From Deltaproteobacteria bacterium (lineage in GTDB: Bacteria > Desulfobacterota > Desulfovibrionia > Desulfovibrionales > Desulfovibrionaceae): 6,002 nucleotides of DNA. Shown piece by piece: positions 1 to 5,511 of the stretch. Within the stretch, counting starts at the first letter, position 1, and every line of letters begins with the position of its first letter. The translations under genes and the position numbers were made by a program. The notes beneath the pieces are model-generated. The model searched no databases, was not told the origin of the DNA, and worked only from the letters and a program-made list of their open reading frames with translations. The DNA lies in NCBI GenBank assembly GCA_031253875.1, contig JAIRVN010000114.1, forward strand, positions 1-6,002, written 5' to 3'.

Positions 1-192
1 CGCATGATGGGCTTGCCGCTCCTGGTGCTGGACGTCATGTTCGACTGCGCGCGCAAGCGCCCGAACCTGCAATGGGTGGAAGCTTCCTGGGCGCTGGAGG
101 ACAACGACCAGATCAACCAGCTTATCGAAGATTTCGGCGGTGTGCTGGACAAGCGCTACCGCATTTACCGCCGGGAGATGCACGGTGCCTGA
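1..192 (+). CDS. GNAT-like acetyltransferase, C-terminal end only (partial)
   Basis: This is the 3' end of a gene that begins before the window; the frame is open from base 1 to the TGA at 190-192, leaving about 63 codons. The ending W-V-E-A-S-W-A-L-E-D-N, then a hydrophobic helix with N-Q-L-I-E-x-F-G-G and K-R-Y-R-I-Y, resembles the last strand-helix-strand of GNAT-fold N-acetyltransferases. In that fold an E-D-N motif precedes the helix ending in 'GG.....YRIY'. That resemblance is from memory of the family, not from a search. The acetyl-CoA binding loop would lie upstream, so substrate and activity cannot be judged. The stop overlaps the start region of the next gene, which suggests co-transcription. 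The internal ATGs at 4 and 7 are unlikely to be real starts because the fold would be incomplete. Confidence 0.6.
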   Translation, partial: RMMGLPLLVLDVMFDCARKRPNLQWVEASWALEDNDQINQLIEDFGGVLDKRYRIYRREMHGA

Positions 193-1162
193 TTCCATGC
201 CGCAACGTGTCCTGCTCGCCGGGGGCACAGGCTTTGTGGGACGCCATCTGGCGCGGGCGCTTGCCGGACGGACGGAGCTTTCCTGCATGGCCCGCGTGGC
301 ATCGCGTACCGATCTGCTGCCGCCGGGCACACGCATTTTTCAGACGGACATCGCCACAGGACAGGGCGTTGACGCTGCCATGGAAGGACAGGACTGCCTT
401 ATCCATCTGGCGGCTACGCTCTTTGCCGCCTCCTGGCAAACGTACCTGCGCGACGCCGTCCAACTGGCGCAACAGCTCGGCGCGGCCGCGCGGCGCGCCG
501 GAGTCGGGCGCATTGTGCTGGTCTCGAGCCTGGCCGCCACAGGTCCCTGCGCCCAAAGCCCCGGCGTGGCGGATGATGCCCTTCCCGCGCCTGTTTCCGC
601 CTACGGCTGGTCAAAATACATGGCGGAACTGGCCTGTGCCCGGGAATTTCCTCCGACCGGTCTGGTCATACTACGTCCACCCATCATTTACGGACCAGAC
701 GACAAAGGACTCCTGCCCTGTTTCAAAGCCGCGAAATACGGCATCATCGCGGTTCCCGACCGGGTTTTTCCCGTTTCCGCCGTGCATGTTCAAGATGCGG
801 TGCAGGGCATTGTGTGCTGTCTCAAACCCGAGGCCCGAGGCGTCTACCACATCAATGACGGCGCGGAACACAGCATGGCTTCGCTGGGCCTTGCCATGGC
901 CGCCGCCTTTGGCCGTAAGGCGCGTGTGCTGCGTGTGCCGCGTCCATTGCTGGCCGCCTCGGCCGCGCTGGCGCGTTGTGTCACAGCTTGCGGCCTGCCG
1001 CCAGGTTCCTGGAATATGGACAAATACCGCGAAGCCTGCGCCGAAGGTTGGCTGTGCTCTGCCTCGCGCATCAAGGCGGAACTCGGCTACGCGCCTTCCG
1101 TGCCTTTGCGGGAAGGCATGACGGACGCTGTCGCGGGGTATAGACGATTGGGCTGGCTGTGA
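185..1162 (+). CDS. NAD(P)-dependent epimerase/dehydratase family protein (extended SDR)
   Basis: An extended short-chain dehydrogenase/reductase of about 325 residues, a normal length for the family, and probably a cytoplasmic enzyme acting on a nucleotide sugar or similar hydroxy/keto substrate. Visible motifs, counted from GTG 185: Rossmann glycine motif G-G-T-G-F-V-G at 13-19, catalytic-type Ser in V-S-S at 114-115, and Y-G-W-S-K giving Tyr140 and Lys144. R-P-P-I-I-Y-G-P follows, and the C-terminal L-R-E-G-M...Y-R-R-L-G-W-L ending is typical of extended SDRs. Two starts are possible. GTG 185 has GGGAG at 173-177 with 7 bases of spacing and overlaps the previous stop; ATG 197 fits the usual N-terminus but lacks a clear ribosome binding site. 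Both keep the nucleotide-binding motif. Substrate and coenzyme choice (NAD or NADP) cannot be read from the sequence. UDP-sugar epimerase, reductase and NDUFA9-like members remain possible. Confidence 0.88.
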   Translation: MPDSMPQRVLLAGGTGFVGRHLARALAGRTELSCMARVASRTDLLPPGTRIFQTDIATGQGVDAAMEGQDCLIHLAATLFAASWQTYLRDAVQLAQQLGAAARRAGVGRIVLVSSLAATGPCAQSPGVADDALPAPVSAYGWSKYMAELACAREFPPTGLVILRPPIIYGPDDKGLLPCFKAAKYGIIAVPDRVFPVSAVHVQDAVQGIVCCLKPEARGVYHINDGAEHSMASLGLAMAAAFGRKARVLRVPRPLLAASAALARCVTACGLPPGSWNMDKYREACAEGWLCSASRIKAELGYAPSVPLREGMTDAVAGYRRLGWL

Positions 1163-1164
1163 TC

Positions 1165-3099
1165 ATGAAGATCACCCTGCAAAATCTCTCCAAAGCCTTG
1201 GGCGGACGGGATATCTTCACCGATTTCTCGCTGGATCTGGATGACGGCGTACGCTTGTGCGTATGCGGCGCAAACGGCACGGGCAAATCCACGCTGCTGC
1301 GCATGCTGGCCGGCCAGGAAGCTCCAGATGCCGGCAAAGTGCTCATGCCGCAAACATGCCGCCTGGGTTACACGGCGCAGGAACTCGACGGTGAGACCCT
1401 GGAACGCCCTGCGCTGGACTGGGTACAGGATGTGCTGCCCGACTGGAACGAATTCTGGCGGGACTGGGAAAAGGCGGCGGCACAGCATGATGAAGCGGTC
1501 ATGCTGCGCCTGACGAATCGCCAGCATGAGCTGGAAGCGCGCTACGGCTATAATCCTGAACAACGGGCTCGTGAGGTCCTCACCGGGCTTGGATTTACTG
1601 AGCGCCGCCTGGAGCGCCGCCTGGGACAACTTTCCGGCGGCTGGCGGGAACGCGCCAAACTGGCGCGCGTACTGACTGCCGGAGCGGACGTCTTGCTGCT
1701 CGACGAGCCTACGAACCACCTGGATATGGAAGCGGTGGAATGGCTGGAGTCTTTTTTGCTCGCCTTCGAGGGCGTACTGATTTTCGTGGCACACGACCGC
1801 ATGTTCATGGACAAGATGGGCACGCATGTCCTCTATCTTGGCGGTGTCCGGCCGGTGTTCCGCAAGGCCACGTTCACACGTTTTCTCGCCATGCAGGAAG
1901 AACTGGAGGCGCAGAGGGAACGTGAGAACAAACGTCTGAGCGACGAAATTCAACGCAAAATGGCTTTTGTCGAACGGTTCCGGGCCAAGGCCACCAAGGC
2001 GCGCCAAGCGGCATCACGCCAGAAAATGGCAAAAAAGCTGGAAAAAGAGCTGGAAAATTCTCAGCCGGAACTGCGGCGCAAGGAACTCAACTTCCGGTGG
2101 CCGGAGCCCGCGCGGGCGGAAAAGCTCATCCTCAGCGCGACGGATATGGAATACCGTTTCCCGGACGGAGGCAGTAAATGGCCGCCCCTGTCCTTCACCA
2201 TTTACCGGGGGCAGCGCATTGCTCTGGTGGGCCGCAACGGCAGCGGCAAATCCGTATTGCTGCGGGTGATAGCCGGCCTCCTGGAGAAAAGCCGTGGCAT
2301 GTTGAGCAAGGGCTCTCTGGTGCGCCTTGGCTATTTCAGCCAGCATCAGATGGAAACCCTCCAGGCGCAAGGTACGGTGCTCGCTGAAATCCGACGCCTG
2401 AGCGATCCGCGCACCCATGAAGAAGAGCTCATGAGCGTGCTGGGCCTCTTTTTGCTGGGACAAAGCTTTTTTGAACGCAAGGTGGACACGCTTTCCGGCG
2501 GGGAAAAAAGCCGTCTGATCCTGGCCGGCCTATTTCTGGCGCGCTGCAACTTCCTGGTGCTGGACGAACCTACCAACCATCTGGATCTGGAAAGCCGCGA
2601 AGCGCTTATTTCAGCTCTGGATGCTTTTGCAGGCACCTTGCTCATAGTGGCGCACGACCGCTGGCTGCTGTCGGCAGTCGCCGAACAGGTCTGGCTGCTG
2701 AACGGGCAAGGCCTCACCGTCTACGAAAATGGCTTTGAACAGTACGACGAAGCGCGCCGGGTCGCGCAAAACGCCGCTGCGCTCCCGAAACAGGAGGCGG
2801 CATCCTCACGCGATGCACAGCGCCGCGCCAAACGCGAGGAGGCGGAAAAGCGCAATGCGCTTTTCCGTAAAACGCAGCCCCTGCAGGAAGAATACGCCCG
2901 GCTGGAACGGGAGTTGGCGGCGCTTTTCACAGAACAGCACGAGGTGGAAGGCAGACTGGCCGACCCGGAAATCTATGCTGATACTTTCCAGTCCAATGCC
3001 TTGCTGCATCGTTTTACCGAGATGAAACACGGAAGTGAGCGGATAGTGGCGCGCATGGGCGCGCTGGAGGCAGCGCTTGAAAAGCTCGGCAGCGGCTGA
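1165..3099 (+). CDS. ABC-F family ATPase (duplicated ABC domains, Uup/YheS-like)
   Basis: A soluble protein of about 644 residues with two ABC ATPase domains and no membrane segments, which defines ABC-F proteins; known members act on the ribosome near the E site. Domain 1: Walker A G-A-N-G-T-G-K-S-T at 35-43, signature LSGGW at 156-160, Walker B LLLDEPTNHLD with Asp180 and Glu181. Domain 2: Walker A G-R-N-G-S-G-K-S at 356-363, LSGGE at 443-447, Walker B with Asp467 and Glu468. Both catalytic glutamates and both H-D-R switch regions are present, so it should hydrolyse ATP. The linker (about 238-330) is basic and helical and holds R-F-R-A-K-A-T-K-A-R-Q at 271-281, the usual place of the tRNA-contacting arm. 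Residues 540-644 form a charged, probably coiled-coil extension, as in Uup/YheS-like members. GTG 1159 overlaps the previous stop as GTGA and would add two residues; ATG 1165 gives the usual M-K-I-T-L start. Confidence 0.93.
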   Translation: MKITLQNLSKALGGRDIFTDFSLDLDDGVRLCVCGANGTGKSTLLRMLAGQEAPDAGKVLMPQTCRLGYTAQELDGETLERPALDWVQDVLPDWNEFWRDWEKAAAQHDEAVMLRLTNRQHELEARYGYNPEQRAREVLTGLGFTERRLERRLGQLSGGWRERAKLARVLTAGADVLLLDEPTNHLDMEAVEWLESFLLAFEGVLIFVAHDRMFMDKMGTHVLYLGGVRPVFRKATFTRFLAMQEELEAQRERENKRLSDEIQRKMAFVERFRAKATKARQAASRQKMAKKLEKELENSQPELRRKELNFRWPEPARAEKLILSATDMEYRFPDGGSKWPPLSFTIYRGQRIALVGRNGSGKSVLLRVIAGLLEKSRGMLSKGSLVRLGYFSQHQMETLQAQGTVLAEIRRLSDPRTHEEELMSVLGLFLLGQSFFERKVDTLSGGEKSRLILAGLFLARCNFLVLDEPTNHLDLESREALISALDAFAGTLLIVAHDRWLLSAVAEQVWLLNGQGLTVYENGFEQYDEARRVAQNAAALPKQEAASSRDAQRRAKREEAEKRNALFRKTQPLQEEYARLERELAALFTEQHEVEGRLADPEIYADTFQSNALLHRFTEMKHGSERIVARMGALEAALEKLGSG

Positions 3100-3119
3100 G
3101 CTTGCCGTGATGCTTTGTC

Positions 3120-3125
3120 AGGAGG
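3120..3125 (+). promoter_or_regulatory. Shine-Dalgarno that fixes the start of the first MORN lipoprotein
   Basis: A perfect AGGAGG lies 8 bases before ATG 3134. It decides between this start and an in-frame ATG at 3077, inside the ABC-F gene, which would place residues before the signal peptide and hide the lipobox. The strong site, 21-34 bases after the ABC-F stop, suggests this gene is translated independently even if it is carried on the same transcript. Confidence 0.85.
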
Positions 3126-3133
3126 CAGTGTAT

Positions 3134-4249
3134 ATGCGACGCTATGCCGACGTGCTTTTGTTGCTTGTCTGCGCCATGTTCGTGCTGTCCGCCTGCGTGG
3201 ACAAAAAGCCGCGTCCCGGAGGCGAAGCCTATTCCGGCACGCTTTACCGGGAGGGCGATCTGAGTATAGACCCCGCCAGCGGTTTTGCCGCTGATGCGGC
3301 CGGCAAGCCCGCCAACGGCCTTTTGCGCCTCTATCACCCCAACGGACAAACGCACTGGGAAACGCAATGGGTTGACGGCAAGCTGGACGGGGTGTCGAAA
3401 CGCTATTACGAAAACGGCCAGTTGGAAAATGAAACGCCCTGGACGAGCGGAGTGCCGTCCGGCACGGTCAGCGCCTATTATCCCAACGGCAAACTTCAAT
3501 ATACCGCGCCGCATGTCGCGGGCAAAAAGCAGGGCGTGGCCAAACTCTACGATGAACAAGGCCGCCTGCGGGTGGAAACCCCCTTTGTGCAGGGCAAGGA
3601 ACACGGCATAGAAAAAAAATACGACACGGACGGCAAAGTGGTTGAACACGTCCGCTACGATCGCGGCAGGCAAGCGTCCCACAAGCAAGAGACAGCCCCG
3701 CCGGAAGAAAAGGCCCGCACTCGGACCGATGCCGTCTATCAGGAACGCGAAATCGCGCTTGATCGGGCAACATGGACAGCCGCCGACAGCACGGGCAAAG
3801 CCCTGACCGGCACATCACGGCATTATTTCCCCGGTGGACGGCTCAAAGAAGAATATGCCTGGATGAACGGCAAGCGGAACGGCCTGGCGAAAACCTATTA
3901 TGAAAACGGACAGATGGAAAATGTGATCCCCTTTGTCCACGGGAAAGAACAAGGCCTGTGGAAGCGTTATCACCAGAACGGACAGTTGATGATGGAATGC
4001 CCCTATATCAGCGGCAAGGCGCACGGCCTCATGAAAGTCTATTACGAAACCGGCAGGCTGGGCGGGGAAATCCCCTGGCTGCGGGGCAAGGAACAGGGAC
4101 TTGCCAGAACCTATTATGAAAACGGCAGCCTGCTGGAAGAAAAATCCTTTCTTGACGGCAAGGTGCACGGCACGGTGCATCTGTACGACGAAAACGGCGT
4201 GCTGAAAAAACAGAAGCGCTATGCGCACGGCCAGGAACTGCCGGAGTAG
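3134..4249 (+). CDS. MORN-variant repeat lipoprotein with two repeat blocks (YwqK/COG2849-type)
   Basis: A 371-residue exported lipoprotein. The N-terminus has basic residues, a hydrophobic stretch (7-20) and lipobox L-S-A-C with lipidation at Cys21. Residue +2 is Val, not Asp, so outer-membrane sorting is plausible in a Gram-negative. The mature protein is nearly all 24-residue repeats with core Y-[YD]-E-N-G-[QKR]-L and ending G-K-x-x-G, recognisable as MORN-variant (MORN_2) repeats. Block A: header at 38-62, then units from 63, 87, 111, 135 and a shortened one at 159-178. A charged linker (179-201) follows. Block B: header at 202-226, then units from 227, 251, 275, 299, 323 and a shortened last unit from 347. 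The fold is expected to be an extended all-beta strip suited to binding or scaffolding; no catalytic residues are seen. The only non-lipidated mature Cys is Cys289. Such proteins are often labelled 'antitoxin', but export argues against a cytoplasmic antitoxin role here. Function unknown. Confidence 0.92.
   Translation: MRRYADVLLLLVCAMFVLSACVDKKPRPGGEAYSGTLYREGDLSIDPASGFAADAAGKPANGLLRLYHPNGQTHWETQWVDGKLDGVSKRYYENGQLENETPWTSGVPSGTVSAYYPNGKLQYTAPHVAGKKQGVAKLYDEQGRLRVETPFVQGKEHGIEKKYDTDGKVVEHVRYDRGRQASHKQETAPPEEKARTRTDAVYQEREIALDRATWTAADSTGKALTGTSRHYFPGGRLKEEYAWMNGKRNGLAKTYYENGQMENVIPFVHGKEQGLWKRYHQNGQLMMECPYISGKAHGLMKVYYETGRLGGEIPWLRGKEQGLARTYYENGSLLEEKSFLDGKVHGTVHLYDENGVLKKQKRYAHGQELPE
3245..3667 (+). 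repeat. Repeat block A: header plus five 72-bp MORN-variant units
   Basis: A 25-codon header (3245-3319) is followed without gaps by four full 24-codon units starting at 3320, 3392, 3464 and 3536, and a shortened fifth at 3608-3667. The units are degenerate at DNA level but hold exact 72-base spacing. The fifth unit has lost the typical ending and runs into a charged linker, so it may act as a cap. Confidence 0.88.
3737..4234 (+). repeat. Repeat block B: header plus six 72-bp MORN-variant units
   Basis: A second 25-codon header (3737-3811) has the same layout as block A's: Y, acidic residues, I-A-L-D, a D-x-x-G turn, final G. Full units start at 3812, 3884, 3956, 4028 and 4100, with a shortened sixth from 4172. 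The third unit carries M-E-C-P, matching the third unit of the 4911-5480 gene. Block B and that gene share the plan 'header plus six units, the last shortened', pointing to duplication of a whole module. Confidence 0.88.
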
Positions 4250-4262
4250 GGCGTAGATCGCG

Positions 4263-4292
4263 CTGGCATACCCGGCGCGTGCATGCTATTCT
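4263..4292 (+). promoter_or_regulatory. Candidate sigma70-like promoter before the second MORN gene
   Basis: CTGGCA at 4263-4268 matches the -35 consensus at four of six bases. TATTCT at 4287-4292 matches the -10 at four of six, and the spacer is 18 bases. It would place a start roughly 70 bases before ATG 4369. Both boxes are mediocre, so this is only suggestive that the second and third genes can be transcribed apart from the first. Confidence 0.25.
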
Positions 4293-4358
4293 AGGCAGTG
4301 CTTTTGAAAAAAACCAGGCAGACGAAGCATCACGGCATGCTGAACGGACGCCTGACAC

Positions 4359-4363
4359 AGGAG
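4359..4363 (+). promoter_or_regulatory. Shine-Dalgarno that fixes the start of the second MORN gene
   Basis: AGGAG lies 5 bases before ATG 4369. It supports this start over the in-frame ATG at 4279 and leaves a clean signal peptide at the N-terminus. Confidence 0.75.
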
Positions 4364-4368
4364 TTGCT

Positions 4369-4911
4369 ATGCGCCTTTCTTTTGCCTTGCCGTTTATCCT
4401 CAGTCTGGTTCTTGCCTCATCCGTCTTTGCGGCCCAAAAACACAGCGCAAAAGCGCCCGCAAAAGCGCCGGACAAGCCAATCGAACAGATATATCTGGAA
4501 ACGGAAGTGGATCTTGATGAAGTCTATCAATTTGCCCGCGACAAAGACGGCCTTCCCCTCAGCGGCACCATACAAAGCTTTTACCCGAGCGGCCGCTTGG
4601 CTTGGGCAACCCAGTGGGTGAACGGCAAGCTGCACGGCATCACGCGGGGCTATTACGAAAATAGAAAAATCAAGGAGGAAACCACGTGGGTGGACGGCAA
4701 GCTGCACGGCCCCGCCAGGTGGTATGACGAAAACGGCAAGCTGCTCGGGGAAACCCTGTACGAAGACGGTACAGATCAGGCAGCGCCCGACAACGCCCAG
4801 GAAAAAGAAGCGTCCTCCATACGGGACGATGCCGACAACACGTCCGCTGACCAGGAAACACCGCCGAAAGAAGCTGAAGGCAGCAAAGACAAGGATGCGG
4901 AAAAGAAATAA
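4369..4911 (+). CDS. Secreted MORN-variant repeat protein with charged tail (YwqK/COG2849-type)
   Basis: A 180-residue exported protein. Residues 1-21 form a signal peptide (M-R-L, hydrophobic core, V-F-A before A22), probably cut by signal peptidase I. No Cys occurs at the cleavage region or anywhere else, so it is not a lipoprotein and should be soluble in the periplasm. A Lys/Ala/Pro linker (23-40) leads to a 25-residue header at 42-66, then two full 24-residue units (67-90, 91-114) and a shortened third (115-134). The rest (about 135-180) is low-complexity and rich in Asp, Glu, Lys and Ala, probably disordered. Its header and first unit (ending T-Q-W-V-N-G-K-L-H-G) closely match block A of the upstream lipoprotein (T-Q-W-V-D-G-K-L-D-G), so they are paralogues. 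The stop overlaps the next start as TAATG, so the two proteins are probably made together. Role unknown; scaffold or binding protein by inference. Confidence 0.9.
   Translation: MRLSFALPFILSLVLASSVFAAQKHSAKAPAKAPDKPIEQIYLETEVDLDEVYQFARDKDGLPLSGTIQSFYPSGRLAWATQWVNGKLHGITRGYYENRKIKEETTWVDGKLHGPARWYDENGKLLGETLYEDGTDQAAPDNAQEKEASSIRDDADNTSADQETPPKEAEGSKDKDAEKK
4492..4770 (+). repeat. Header plus three MORN-variant units in the second gene
   Basis: The header is at 4492-4566, full 72-bp units start at 4567 and 4639, and a shortened third unit runs from 4711 to about 4770. This is the shortest of the four header-plus-repeat blocks in the window. Confidence 0.85.
4615..4710 (+). repeat. Near-perfect 24-nt direct repeat at 72-bp spacing
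   Basis: Positions 4615-4638 and 4687-4710 are identical except for one base (4621 A, 4693 G). They share 17 uninterrupted identical bases (4622-4638 and 4694-4710) and encode the W-V-[ND]-G-K-L-H-G ends of adjacent repeat units. Other units in the window are far more diverged at DNA level. This suggests recent duplication or gene conversion and a possible site of unit gain or loss. Confidence 0.85.
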
Positions 4912-5480
4912 TGCGCGCCGCCCTGCCGCTCTTCCTCTGCCTGTGCGCCTTGCTGTCCGCCTGCCAGCCGAAGCAGACCCCCACGCGTATCTACCGGGAT
5001 ACTGAAGTCAGCCTGGACGTCCAAGATCGGGTGCTTGACAGACAGGGGGCGCCGATCGACGGCATTCTGCAAAGATACGCTCCCGAGGGCAGCTTGGCGC
5101 AAGAAACCCGTTTTGTCGCCGGAATGCGGCATGGACGCATGCAGTCGTATTACGAAAGCGGGCGGATCAAGGAACGATACGACTACAGCCACGGCCTGCT
5201 GAACGGCCCTGGAGAAACATATTATGAAAGTGGCCGGCTGGAGATGGAATGTCCGAGCCTGGACGGCAAGAAACACGGCGTGTGGAAACGCTATTATGAC
5301 GATGGCGTCTTGGAGTCCGAAAATCCGTATCTCGACGATCAGGCGCACGGCGTGTGGAAACAGTATGATGAAAACGGCCGGCTGGTCCGGGAAATCAGCT
5401 TTGACCGCGGCAGGTTTTCTGGCGTTGCGCGCGAATACGACGAAAACGGCAAGGTGCTGCACGAGGTGCGCGCCCCCTGA
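4911..5480 (+). CDS. MORN-variant repeat lipoprotein, single block (YwqK/COG2849-type)
   Basis: A 189-residue exported lipoprotein: short basic N-terminus, hydrophobic stretch, lipobox L-S-A-C with lipidation at Cys18 and Gln at +2, consistent with outer-membrane sorting. A 24-residue header at 28-51 is followed by five full 24-residue units (from 52, 76, 100, 124, 148) and a shortened last unit (172-189) that ends the protein. Apart from the lipid Cys, the only mature Cys is Cys114, in M-E-C-P of unit three; the same feature occurs in unit three of block B of the upstream lipoprotein. The ATG overlaps the previous stop by one base (TAATG). Only weak purine-rich sequence (AAGGA at 4891-4895, too far away) stands in for a ribosome binding site, so translation probably depends on coupling. 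No catalytic motif is seen and the function is unknown. A cytoplasmic 'YwqK antitoxin' role is unlikely given the lipoprotein signal. Confidence 0.92.
   Translation: MRAALPLFLCLCALLSACQPKQTPTRIYRDTEVSLDVQDRVLDRQGAPIDGILQRYAPEGSLAQETRFVAGMRHGRMQSYYESGRIKERYDYSHGLLNGPGETYYESGRLEMECPSLDGKKHGVWKRYYDDGVLESENPYLDDQAHGVWKQYDENGRLVREISFDRGRFSGVAREYDENGKVLHEVRAP
4992..5477 (+). repeat. Header plus six MORN-variant units in the third gene
   Basis: The header is at 4992-5063 (one codon shorter than the others). Full 72-bp units start at 5064, 5136, 5208, 5280 and 5352, and a shortened unit at 5424-5477 reaches the stop. The number and order of units match block B of the first lipoprotein gene. Confidence 0.87.
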
Positions 5481-5511
5481 AACAGGGCCATACAACAGGG
5501 AGCGCGCGTCT

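Larger units (their letters stand above)
4250..4368 (+). other. Intergenic gap between first and second MORN genes
   Basis: This 119-base stretch is the longest non-coding gap on the + strand in the window. It holds a candidate promoter and a ribosome binding site, both listed separately. No convincing terminator hairpin with a T-run is visible. An in-frame ATG at 4279 would extend the next gene upstream by 30 residues but would put a polar stretch before its signal peptide, so the gap is best read as untranslated leader. Confidence 0.6.

Noticed and set aside
72..1121. Long open frame on the + strand overlapping the SDR gene
   Set aside because: It is a shadow frame in GC-rich DNA. The SDR frame has a full set of family motifs, while this one is Pro/Arg/Cys-rich with no recognisable domain.
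1087..2007. Antisense open frame of about 306 codons opposite the ABC-F gene
   Set aside because: It lies wholly opposite conserved ABC-F coding sequence, and its protein has no recognisable motif. Long antisense frames are common in GC-rich genes.
3077..3133. Upstream in-frame start for the first MORN lipoprotein
   Set aside because: It would overlap the ABC-F gene and bury the lipobox signal peptide; AGGAGG at 3120-3125 points to ATG 3134.
4264..4278. Possible sigma54 promoter (TGGCA followed by GC at the right distance)
   Set aside because: The -24 element is partly matched, but the TTGC of the -12 element is missing its TT, so the match is too weak to call.
4281..4340. Two GCATGC palindromes (4281-4286 and 4335-4340) as an operator pair
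   Set aside because: Six-base palindromes arise often by chance and flanking bases do not match.
3245..5477. The regular 72-bp repeats as a CRISPR array or non-coding tandem repeat
   Set aside because: The repeats are in frame, diverged at DNA level and conserved at protein level as MORN-variant units, with no constant repeat/spacer pattern.
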